DNA from: Candidatus Aenigmarchaeota archaeon ex4484_52
Lineage (GTDB): Archaea; EX4484-52
Length of the DNA: 29,319 nt
Reading direction: 5' to 3'
Assembly: GCA_002254415.1 (NCBI GenBank)
Contig: NJDR01000007.1
Location: 1 to 29,319, forward strand
Shown here: positions 15,027-22,384 of the stretch, one piece after another
Position numbering within the stretch: the stretch's first letter is position 1
Layout: every line of letters begins with the position of its first letter
Translations under genes and position numbers: made by a program
Notes under the pieces: model-generated
Seen by the model: only the letters and a program-made list of their open reading frames with translations
Told to the model about the DNA's origin: nothing
Databases searched by the model: none

Positions 15027-15031
15027 GGTGA
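15027..15031 (+). promoter_or_regulatory. Shine-Dalgarno site setting the P1/L12 start
   Basis: GGTGA ends 5 bp before the ATG at 15037 and is complementary to the usual 16S 3' end. It overlaps a GTG at 15028 that would otherwise give a start three codons earlier. The motif and the family N-terminus (MEYIY) both favour 15037. It is one of few clear SD motifs in the window and suits an internal gene of an operon. Confidence 0.65.
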
Positions 15032-15036
15032 AGAAA

Positions 15037-15363
15037 ATGGAATATATATATTGTGCAATGATTTTGCATAAATTAAAAAAAGAAATTAATGAAGAAAACA
15101 TAAAAAAAATAATAAATAGCATTGGAATAAAACCAGATGATGCAAGAATAAAAGCAATAGTCGAAGCACTAAAGGATATTGATATTGAAGAAGCAATGAA
15201 TAAAAATATTGCTGTTGCAGCGAGCTCTGTTCAAACACAAGCACCAACTGACCAAAACCAAGAAAAGCAAACATCTGCAAAAAAAGAAGAAAAACCATCT
15301 CCGGAAGAAGATAAAAAATCAGAAGAAGATGCAGCAGCTGGATTGGGTGCTCTATTTGGCTGA
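15037..15363 (+). CDS. rpl12: Ribosomal protein P1 (archaeal L12 stalk)
   Basis: This 108-aa acidic stalk protein recruits translation factors to the ribosome. The N-terminal dimerisation domain begins MEYIYCAMILHKLKKEINEE and continues with IKKIINSIGIKPDDARIKAI. An Ala/Gln/Lys/Glu-rich hinge (TQAPTDQNQEKQTSAKKEE) follows, and the protein ends with the factor-binding tail AAAGLGALFG. Archaeal P1 tails usually read GLGALFG, as here. The start at 15037 is set by the SD motif and by the family's MEY start. It is separated from its usual partners L1, L10 and L11 and instead follows TBP by 12 bp, so it is probably co-transcribed with TBP. The Lys-rich hinge is less acidic than in many relatives. 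Confidence 0.95.
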   Translation: MEYIYCAMILHKLKKEINEENIKKIINSIGIKPDDARIKAIVEALKDIDIEEAMNKNIAVAASSVQTQAPTDQNQEKQTSAKKEEKPSPEEDKKSEEDAAAGLGALFG

Positions 15364-15701
15364 TTTTTTTATATTTTAAAGAGAAAAATAGAATCAATAT
15401 ATTAAGTATGAAAAACATTAGTGATGTTGCACAACCAAAAACTATTTATAATTTAAACCCATATTATTTATAATATGGGAAATCAGAAAAATGATTTCGC
15501 TGTCGCTCTAACATTTTCATCATAGATGAAAACACTATTTAACTGGAAAGAAAGATTACAAAAAAAGAGTTTTTAAAATAAAATGAAAAAATAAAAAAAG
15601 AAATAAATGCAGTGTTAAGATGATTATAATCTAAATATTATATAATGCGAAAATAAGTTAAAAACCACTCAATTAAATTTCAATAGAAACAATTTCTTGT
15701 T
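15364..15701. other. Non-coding gap with two hairpins, possible gene relic
   Basis: The gap lies between the convergent P1 and SecY genes. It holds a hairpin CCCATATTA/TAATATGGG with a TTTA loop (15458-15479) and a second, TTTTCATC/GATGAAAA, with a 3-nt loop (15514-15532). Plus-strand reading gives only short pieces (MKNISDVAQPKTIYNLNPYY, then ERKITKKEFLK, then KIKKEINAVLR) separated by stops. These may be remains of a gene, but no family is recognisable. The hairpins could end transcription or belong to a small RNA. Confidence 0.4.
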
Positions 15702-17060
15702 TTACATCTCAAAATATTTTCTCAGCATTGGATTCATATCCTTCATATATTGAGTTGCAATTTGCTCATAGAACTGATAAATTATCATTACCATCAATAA
15801 AATTCCTGTCCCTCTCGACAGGCACCCTGTAAAAGTTCCAAATGCTGCAAGAAATCCAACAAACGCTCCACCCATAAGTGCAAGAGGCATAATATATCTT
15901 TTTAGCACTTTTTCTATTACTCTTGGGTCTCTTCTAAATCCAGGAATTTGCATTCCAGATGACTGAATTTGCTTTGCGACAGAACTTGCATCCATTCCGC
16001 TTGTAACCACCCAAAATATTGCAAATATAGCACTTCCAAAAATCATAAATAATGAATAAAATATTACTCTTAATAATTCCTGTATGCTTATGTTAATTTG
16101 CAAAACATTTATTAAAAAATTATGCGGAGGAGATAAATACAGCATTAAGCCACCAACAACCGAATTTCCACTATATTCGCCCAAAAATGTAATTCCTTTT
16201 GAACTCATTATCTGGGCAACCAAATTTAAATTAATCAAAACAACACTCACTAAAATCACTGGAATAACAGAAGTATAAATAAATTTTAGAGGCCATTTTC
16301 TTCCAAAGCCCCTGATTGATCCAAATGCAAGAGGAATTTCAATTTTCAATGTCTGTGCATAAATCACAATTAAAAAAACAATTGCTGTTGTAATTAATGG
16401 AAAAAGCAATGGAATAATTGATTCATAAGAAAAAATTCCTTTGGAAATATTTTCTATTAATGCTGGAATCTTGCCAATCAAATATCCGGCATCAGATCTT
16501 GAAAAACTAAATGCCTCTGTAAATATCTGCGTACTGATATTTGCCGCAATAAACAAAGACACACCTTGACCAATCCCCCATTTTGTAATTATTTCATCAA
16601 AAAAAATAATAAGTATCCCTCCTAAAAATAACTGGAATGCGATTGTTAATGCCATTCCCGGCAAAGGAACAATTGCTCCTAAATGAGAATATGCAAATGC
16701 CTCTATTGCACAAAAAGCAAAAGCCATTAATTTTTGTATTTGATGAAATCTTGCTTTTCCTGCATGTGTTGATAAATCAAATTCAACAATCTTTGACCCA
16801 ACTAATAATTGAAGAATAATTGAGGCAGTAACAATAGGTCCAATACCCAGGGTTAAAATAGATCCAAAACTTGCACCCATTAGCATTGAAATTTGCTTTA
16901 GAAATTCAGCACCGCCCTTTGATCCAAAAAGAGGAACATTAGAGAGAAGCAAAAACAAAAAAAGAACAATACCTGTCCATTTTAGGCGCGTATTGAAATT
17001 CAGCTCTTTTTTAGGTGCTGCCACTGACGGAATTTTTTTTAAAATTAAATCAAAATTCAT
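15702..17060 (-). CDS. secY: Preprotein translocase subunit SecY
   Basis: This 452-aa protein is the channel subunit of the SecYE-beta translocon, with about ten membrane helices. Family landmarks are the N-terminal FDLILKKIPSVAAPKKEL, the plug/TM2 region GSKGGAEFLKQISMLMGASF, then GSILTLGIGPIVTASIILQL, and the cytoplasmic loop KIEIPLAFGSIRGFGRKWPL. Near the end are VTSGMDASSVAKQIQSSGMQ and IPGFRRDPRVIEKVLKRYI, then GTGILLMVMIIYQFYEQI. The length is usual for archaeal SecY. It stands alone, not within a ribosomal operon as in many archaea. It would export the secreted proteins seen in this window and possibly the precursor-like peptide. A TATA-like box sits 22-30 bp upstream. Confidence 0.96.
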   Translation of the reverse strand: MNFDLILKKIPSVAAPKKELNFNTRLKWTGIVLFLFLLLSNVPLFGSKGGAEFLKQISMLMGASFGSILTLGIGPIVTASIILQLLVGSKIVEFDLSTHAGKARFHQIQKLMAFAFCAIEAFAYSHLGAIVPLPGMALTIAFQLFLGGILIIFFDEIITKWGIGQGVSLFIAANISTQIFTEAFSFSRSDAGYLIGKIPALIENISKGIFSYESIIPLLFPLITTAIVFLIVIYAQTLKIEIPLAFGSIRGFGRKWPLKFIYTSVIPVILVSVVLINLNLVAQIMSSKGITFLGEYSGNSVVGGLMLYLSPPHNFLINVLQINISIQELLRVIFYSLFMIFGSAIFAIFWVVTSGMDASSVAKQIQSSGMQIPGFRRDPRVIEKVLKRYIMPLALMGGAFVGFLAAFGTFTGCLSRGTGILLMVMIIYQFYEQIATQYMKDMNPMLRKYFEM

Positions 17061-17081
17061 ATTTATAAAAAATGCAAAAAT

Positions 17082-17090
17082 CTTTAAATA
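17082..17090 (-). promoter_or_regulatory. Probable TATA box of secY
   Basis: On the minus strand TATTTAAAG lies 22-30 bp before the secY ATG. This spacing fits archaeal promoters with very short 5' leaders. No Shine-Dalgarno motif is visible. Confidence 0.45.
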
Positions 17091-17175
17091 ATTTCATAAT
17101 TCTAAATTTATATTGGTGTTTAATTTTCACTATCCTATTTTTAAAAAATTATCAAAATTTGTAATACAAAAGGAA

Positions 17176-17597
17176 ATGTCAAGCAAACAAAGCAGAATAT
17201 ACAGGCAATTACTTGGATACACTAAGGATAATCTCAAGTAATAAACAATTACTATTATTTTTGGACATAAACTTGTTAATTTTAATTATGATTTTCAAAT
17301 AAAGAAAAAATTAATGAATTATATAATTATATTAATTGATTTGCCAAAAACAGAAATTGTAAGTTTGATTTGCCAAAAACAGAAATTGTAAGTTTTAATA
17401 AATTAAGCAATTTGGGAGTAATCTCATACAGGCACAAGGATTTTATAGATATTTTTAATGATACTGAATGCACAGCTAAAATAGGATATGAAATAAAAGC
17501 AAAAGTAAAATTATTTAATCAAAAAATACAAATCCCTGTTTTTATTGACATTGACTATTTGTTGGTGTGGGCAGTTAAATATATTTTATCGTATTAA
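17176..17597 (+). pseudogene. Broken gene of unknown family with tandem duplication
   Basis: A plausible start MSSKQSRIYRQLLGYTKDNL (17176, preceded by AGGA) runs into two stops at about 17239-17244. The same frame then continues open as TITIIFGHKLVNFNYDFQI to LPKTEIVS. A 29-bp tandem duplication (17338-17395) then shifts the frame, after which 75 codons stay open to 17597: LPKTEIVSFNKLSNLGVISY, then HKDFIDIFNDTECTAKIGYE, then IQIPVFIDIDYLLVWAVKYI. Removing one duplicate restores a continuous reading. I do not recognise the family. The end overlaps the convergent CCA-enzyme gene by 4 bp. The surviving piece could still be translated from TTG 17370, but decay is the simpler reading. Confidence 0.55.
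17338..17395 (+). repeat. Exact 29-bp tandem duplication
   Basis: The 29 bases at 17338-17366 (beginning GATTTGCCAAAAACAG) are repeated without change at 17367-17395. Because 29 is not a multiple of three, the duplication shifts the reading frame of the surrounding broken gene. Perfect identity suggests a recent event. Confidence 0.9.
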
Positions 17598-19030
17598 GGA
17601 ATTATATTTTTATCTCTAAACCTTACTTGTTTTACTTTTAGGTTAGAGATACTGGCAAAAAACATATGTAAATTCAACCTTTTTTTCTTGTTTATTGCAT
17701 ATTGCAATTCAGAAATATCCAAAGCAAAAAAAGTTTTTCTCAATTTTTTTCTTATTTGCCTTGATATTGCAAGTTGTTTTTGAATCTTTATTTTGCCAAT
17801 GGATTTAATTAAATCAAAGGCACTTGTTATTTTTCTTTTTTCAACACAAACATAATATTTATCCCGGAAATAAATATTTTTGTGTTTTTTTAAAAATTCC
17901 TGCACTTTTTCATTTTTAGTAAACAAATCCGGACCCCTCCTGTGATTGAAACAAGACAATTTATTTGTTTTAAAATCAAAGCCAATTATGCATAAGTGAC
18001 TAATTTTGCACACATCAAAAAAACAATAATTTAGGGAAAAATCATTTTTTACAATATATTTTTCAATTGACTTTTTAAAACGCTCTAATTGTGGATAAAG
18101 AATGTCATCAATAATATCTGGCTTTTCAAAGCAGATGAAATAAAAATAATGATTTTTCAAAAAAGATTTTAATGTTCTTATTGTAACACTTTTTTTTTCA
18201 AAAGTTTTTTTGTCAAAATAAATTTCTTCTGGATTTGAAAGAAATTTTATAGCATAATGTTTTGTTTTTAAGAGACATTCATAACCCAGGGATGCAGCAA
18301 CATTTCTTTTTTTATCTACGGGGTCCAAAAAAACCAGAGGAGATTTAAATTCTTCAATTATTTTTTCTGTATTTGTTTTTGTCTCAAAGATGCTTATAAC
18401 AGAATTTTTTTTTAAGTTGCATAGCTCTTTTAAAGTATTTTCAAATGTTTTGTATTTTATTATTAATAATTCGCACAAATATCCACTAAATCCCTTTGTT
18501 TTTAAGTCAGAACCATAGCAATTTATTGTTTTTAAAAATTGTTTTAACAAAAGCACTTGTTTTCTTTGTGATTCATTTATGTTTTTTAAAACAAATTGCG
18601 TATGAAAAGGGGTTCTATCTACTGCTGATTTCATTTGAGAGATAGAATTTATTTTATAGCAAGGCACTATTTCTACTTTACAATTTTTTATAATTCCTTT
18701 CGTGTATGGGTGCGAAGCATAATCAATTATAAAAGTTCCATTAAAATGATTAAAAACATTTTTACCGATCAAAAGAGCTTTTTTTTCTACTTGTTTTTCA
18801 CTTGTATTTAAATCAAAAAAAATAAAAATATCCAGATCATTATTGTCTTTTAAAAAAGTATTTTTGGCAACAGAACCCATTAATTCTGCATTTATATTAT
18901 ACTTTAATGAAATATATTTCTTTATTTCAAAAAATAAATTATTTAGTTTGTTTACATCTTCTTTTATTGGCTGTATTTTTTTTAAATATTTTTCAAACAA
19001 AAGTGTTTTTTCAACTATTTCACTAGGCAT
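17594..19030 (-). CDS. cca: CCA-adding enzyme (class I tRNA nucleotidyltransferase)
   Basis: This 478-aa enzyme adds or repairs the 3' CCA of tRNAs without a template. The archaeal class I signature is MGSVAKNTFLKDNNDLDIFI at 51-70, with GS at 52-53 and metal-binding D65 and D67. The third carboxylate lies in CKVEIVPCY and is Glu120, where Asp is common in the family. Further family landmarks are FHTQFVLKNINESQRKQVLL and then KTKGFSGYLCELLIIKY. The length is somewhat greater than the usual 440-455 aa, with a basic tail. It matters here because neither tRNA in the window encodes CCA. The start lies within the end of the upstream secreted-protein gene (16-bp overlap), so the pair is likely co-transcribed. 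Confidence 0.93.
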   Translation of the reverse strand: MPSEIVEKTLLFEKYLKKIQPIKEDVNKLNNLFFEIKKYISLKYNINAELMGSVAKNTFLKDNNDLDIFIFFDLNTSEKQVEKKALLIGKNVFNHFNGTFIIDYASHPYTKGIIKNCKVEIVPCYKINSISQMKSAVDRTPFHTQFVLKNINESQRKQVLLLKQFLKTINCYGSDLKTKGFSGYLCELLIIKYKTFENTLKELCNLKKNSVISIFETKTNTEKIIEEFKSPLVFLDPVDKKRNVAASLGYECLLKTKHYAIKFLSNPEEIYFDKKTFEKKSVTIRTLKSFLKNHYFYFICFEKPDIIDDILYPQLERFKKSIEKYIVKNDFSLNYCFFDVCKISHLCIIGFDFKTNKLSCFNHRRGPDLFTKNEKVQEFLKKHKNIYFRDKYYVCVEKRKITSAFDLIKSIGKIKIQKQLAISRQIRKKLRKTFFALDISELQYAINKKKRLNLHMFFASISNLKVKQVRFRDKNIIP

Positions 19031-20670
19031 TCTTCATATGCTTCTTTATCAAACAAATTAATCACTTTGCACCAAAGTTTTTTTAAAAAACTAAGCTGTG
19101 CCTCAACATCCATGCATTTTCCACTAATACAAGCATTGCTTATGCATTCATAATTATTCTGGCATTTTGCATCTATTTGTTTTTGAGATTCTAATTCTTC
19201 TTCAATTGAGCAATATGTCTGTGTTTCTTCAACTCTTGTCCCAAAAGGAATGCATTTGTTTTTGTATTGGCATGAGTTTTTGCAAGTAAGATCCAATTCT
19301 GAATGTTTTGCTGGTTTTTTTGGCATTTTAGAAGGACATGCTTCCTGTGGATTTATTTTGCATTGGCATGCAGATGCAGATGTTGTTATGCTTCCTTCTT
19401 CATTATATTCATCAGGGAATGTTGTTTTTTTGCACCATTCTACTTTTGTTATTCCATCAGGACAAATATAGAATTCAGGGCAATCCTCTTCTGTTTGTTC
19501 AAAACCATCTTGAGCATTTTCATCGCAATTGTATTGTGAGATATCATATGTGGTTCTTGTTTGATGACCTGAGTAATTATTGACAAAAAAAGCTTCTAAT
19601 TTTTTTCCTTCTTTGCATGGAATTTTATATAATGTATGTACTGCCCCACCTAAATAATATTTCTGAACATCATCGACTTTTACACCATCAATATAAAAAT
19701 CTTCAAATATAAAAAATATATCAAAAACATAATACCCTTCTTCTACTCTAAAATTATTTATTTTTTTTTCTTCTAAATAAGAATTCTTTGAAGGGTCGTC
19801 TTCTGTTGTTTCTCCATCTCCAGATAAGTTTATGCAAGCGCCATCTTTGCAGCCATTTGGACAATTATAATCAACTGAATCAATACCATCGTAATTGGTT
19901 GGGCAAAAATATTCTTTCACATAATAATCATTAGAACAATAATCTGTAATTTGTTCACCATTCTTCGCTGTCAATGTCCCTTTTACATAATAATTCTTTC
20001 CGCCATCAGAATCTGTGCAATTATTATTTTCTGACGATTTAGGAATTTCATCAACACAAGCACCATTATAGCAATATTTTGGACATTTGTATTTTTCAAA
20101 AAAATAATTATTGCCAGAGCAATAATATTCCTTTAATGTTTTGTTATCAAAGCAAATGTCCATTTCAATTTTAATACTCGTATTTGGAAAAATAGAAGCG
20201 CCATATCCTGTTATTGTATGCGTAAGAATTCCTTTTTTATAATAATCTTTGCCTTTATCTGAGTCCTTGCAATTTATTTTTTTGCAATCTTTTGGACAAT
20301 TAGTATAATTTTCATCTCCTTCACAAATTCCATCCCCACAAAATGGCGTTTTATCTTTTCTCTCGCAAACCCCATCACTGCAACCATTTATGCAATTATA
20401 AGATTTGAAAGAAGAATCAGTATTGTTTATGCAATAATATTGTATTAATGTATTTTTATCAAGGCAGTAATCTTCGTAAAAAGTTATGTTTGGAAAGGCA
20501 TTCTCTATTGATCTTAATTCTGTAACAATTCCTTTTACATAAATATTATTTTCTTTATCTTTATCATCGCATGAAATAGAATTAGATGCTTCGCAGATTA
20601 CAACGCCACTAAAGACAAACATTATTACAGCCAAAACTATCAAGGTTATTATATATTTTTTGTTTTTCAT
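19015..20670 (-). CDS. Secreted Cys-rich repeat protein
   Basis: This 551-aa protein has an N-terminal signal or anchor helix (residues about 6-27, YIITLIVLAVIMFVFSGVVI) and is otherwise outside-type. Three related Cys repeats are visible at about 34-102, 134-205 and 218-279. Each runs C-x-D-x-D/SD-G-K-x-YY-x-KG, then YC, then YYC or YFC, then C-x-x-xC-x-x-G-x-C. A separate CGDGICEGDENYTNCPKDC module (111-129) sits between repeats 1 and 2; such CGDG-x-C-x-x-x-E modules occur in archaeal surface proteins. More Cys pairs fill the C-terminal third. Disulfide-stabilised cell-surface function (attachment or host contact) is an inference. It overlaps the CCA-enzyme gene downstream by 16 bp. Confidence 0.75.
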   Translation of the reverse strand: MKNKKYIITLIVLAVIMFVFSGVVICEASNSISCDDKDKENNIYVKGIVTELRSIENAFPNITFYEDYCLDKNTLIQYYCINNTDSSFKSYNCINGCSDGVCERKDKTPFCGDGICEGDENYTNCPKDCKKINCKDSDKGKDYYKKGILTHTITGYGASIFPNTSIKIEMDICFDNKTLKEYYCSGNNYFFEKYKCPKYCYNGACVDEIPKSSENNNCTDSDGGKNYYVKGTLTAKNGEQITDYCSNDYYVKEYFCPTNYDGIDSVDYNCPNGCKDGACINLSGDGETTEDDPSKNSYLEEKKINNFRVEEGYYVFDIFFIFEDFYIDGVKVDDVQKYYLGGAVHTLYKIPCKEGKKLEAFFVNNYSGHQTRTTYDISQYNCDENAQDGFEQTEEDCPEFYICPDGITKVEWCKKTTFPDEYNEEGSITTSASACQCKINPQEACPSKMPKKPAKHSELDLTCKNSCQYKNKCIPFGTRVEETQTYCSIEEELESQKQIDAKCQNNYECISNACISGKCMDVEAQLSFLKKLWCKVINLFDKEAYEECLVK

Positions 20671-20694
20671 ATTATTTTAATAAAATACAAAATA

Positions 20695-20705
20695 ACTTTA
20701 AAAAA
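20695..20705 (-). promoter_or_regulatory. Probable TATA box of the secreted Cys-rich protein gene
   Basis: Minus-strand TTTTTTAAAGT lies 25-35 bp before the ATG at 20670. It resembles the other TATA-like boxes of the window in composition and spacing. Confidence 0.4.
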
Positions 20706-20712
20706 TTATTTT

Positions 20713-21425
20713 TTAGCCCAACAAAAATCTCCAAGCAAGAATAAATTCAATTTCAATATTGTTGCAATTTGTTTTGCCTGATTTGTCTTTTGTAATCATT
20801 AATGCTTTTTTGCAATTAAATTTTTTGTAAAATCTAATAATGTTTTTTATGTCTTTTTTACCAATATTATTTTTGTATTTTACTTCATTGGAGTAATTTT
20901 GTTATTTTTGTTTAAAATAATATCTACTTCGTATTTTTGCGGAGTTCGCCAGAAAAATTTTGCACAGGTAAAATTAACAACAAGATTTTCAATTAAATAA
21001 CTCTCATCAACTGCATTATTTAAATATGGGAAAAAAGAAGTTATTGAGAGATAAAATTTCTTCATTTTCTTTTTAGAAGTAAGAGCATTGACAGAAAAAT
21101 TATAGAGGTGTTTTATTAAAAATCATCAAAATTTGCTATTGCAAATTTCAAGATTTTTTTATTGTATTTATATAATTTAGTTACAATAAAAAATACTTCT
21201 TCTAAATAAAAAAAATAATTTGATATTATATTGTTGTTCTGCTAAGACCTAATTGACTTAAGAAATTATTATAATCAGATAGCATTCCAGGATGCGATGA
21301 AATAATTTTTAATATCTTCGATAACAAATCCTCATGTTCAATTGGAAAAATATGGCCAATATCCTGATATGTTATTTTTTCTATTATTGATTTTACATAA
21401 TCTGCGGTTCTTTCTTCTGTTTATT
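20713..21425 (-). pseudogene. Broken AAA+/DUF4143 ATPase gene interrupted by repeat
   Basis: Minus-strand fragments match the C-terminal half of the archaeal ATPase/DUF4143 family. Order: TADYVKSIIEKITYQDIGHI, FPIEHEDLLSKILKIISSHP, GMLSDYNNFLSQLGLSRTTI (winged-helix region), YLEEVF, then the palindromic element, then LIKHLYNFSVNALTSKKKMK, KKFYLSITSFFPYLNNAVDE, SYLIENLVVNFTCAKFFWRT, PQKYEVDIIL and, after a frameshift near 20883, the end NNIEIEFILAWRFLLG. The P-loop N-terminal half is missing. In the family, E-NLV and EVD-I belong to the nuclease-like tail. The gene is clearly dead: truncation, stops at about 21230, an insertion and a frameshift. Confidence 0.8.
21123..21193 (+). repeat. Palindromic element copy C, inserted in the DUF4143 gene
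   Basis: Hairpin 1 is AAATTTGC (21129-21136) with TATT loop and GCAAATTT (21141-21148). Hairpin 2 is TTTTTTATTGTA (21155-21166) against TACAATAAAAAA (21182-21193). Both are perfect. In hairpin 2 the GC pair of the other copies is replaced by a TA pair on both arms, so pairing is kept. The plus strand reads SSKFAIANFKIFLLYLYNLV up to a stop, in the same frame as copies A and B. It splits YLEEVF from LIKHLYNFS of the host gene. Confidence 0.8.
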
Positions 21426-21535
21426 TATTGTTTCTATGAACTTCCTTTTTTGATAAAGCAAAAATTTTTTGTATCTATTTAGCTAATTTATACACCAACT
21501 GAAAATTTTAACTTTTTTTGTTCATAGTCCATACT

Positions 21536-22255
21536 ATGAATTTACAACAAGTCCTAATTACAATAATTGAATTAAAAAAAGAAAATCAAGAATTAAGAAA
21601 ACTATGCGAAGAATTGCAAAAACAACTCAAGAAATACATAAATCCACACACCCATCAAAACAATTCACTAAAAAATCCCAGAACCAAAAGAACAAAAGAA
21701 AAAAGAATCCCCTAAGGACACGCAGAAACCACAAGAAAAACACCAATGCCGGATGAAATAATAGAATTGCATCCTCAATATGTCCGCATTGCAATAACAA
21801 AGAAATCCAAATAATTTTTCCACACAAAAATTGTTGAAGACATAGAAACCAAAAAAAAAGATCACAGAATTCTATTATTATGATTGCCATTGTCAAAATT
21901 CAAAAAGGACTTTACAAAGTTCTAAAGAGCTTCCAAAGCAAGGAAGATTTGGCCCAACTACTGCTCTTTATAGACAATGTAGCATTACAGGGATAATACC
22001 TTTTGACAGATTAGCAAATATAAGTGCTGATTGTTTAAAACTTCAATAACCCCTGGGACTGCAAAGTACTATATACAGAACTACAAAATATTTGAACCTG
22101 ATTACAAAGAGATAAAAGACAAAGTAAACAATCAATCCAAATACACAAGAAGTGATGAGACAAGATATTCTTTTAACCTGTTAGATAACATTATAACCAG
22201 TATATATCTAATGGGTTTGAATAGAAGGAAAATTAATTTTGGGGTTGTGAGATAA
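21536..22255 (+). mobile_element. Remnant of an IS66-like transposase gene
   Basis: Frames joined across several frameshifts and stops give an IS66-type transposase. The N-terminal coiled coil is TIIELKKENQELRKLCEELQ. A zinc-ribbon pair is CPHCNNKEIQI (from 21781) plus CHCQNSKRTLQ (from 21885). The conserved core follows: LPKQGRFGPTTALYRQCSI, then GIIPFDRLANISAD, then TSITPGTAKYYIQNYKIFEP. The last part is YTRSDETRYSFN, whose DET corresponds to a catalytic Asp of the family. The C-terminal half with the remaining catalytic residues is absent, so it is inactive. No convincing terminal inverted repeats were found. The longest intact frames are 21536-21715 and 22031-22255. A further 30-codon ORF follows at 22306-22398 and is of unknown relation. 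Confidence 0.75.
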
Positions 22256-22384
22256 ATAGATACTTATTTTCAACCTATATTTGAAGTTTATCCCATATTA
22301 TTTCTATGCCAAAAAATAGAAAAATTCCTTCAAATGCCATATTGGACAAAAGAAAAAGAACTGCGTATTTGGAAAAATTGTTTA

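Noticed and set aside
14640..15122. 160-aa minus-strand ORF across tbp and P1
   Set aside because: It is antisense to two strongly recognised genes and is Phe/Leu-rich with low complexity, as expected for the complement of A-rich coding DNA.
15086..15418. 110-aa minus-strand ORF, Leu/Phe/Gln-rich
   Set aside because: It is antisense to the P1 gene; its composition simply mirrors the Lys/Glu/Gln-rich hinge.
19250..19583. Overlapping plus-strand ORFs with many Cys and His
   Set aside because: They lie opposite the Cys-rich secreted protein, whose repeats and signal peptide make the minus strand the coding strand.
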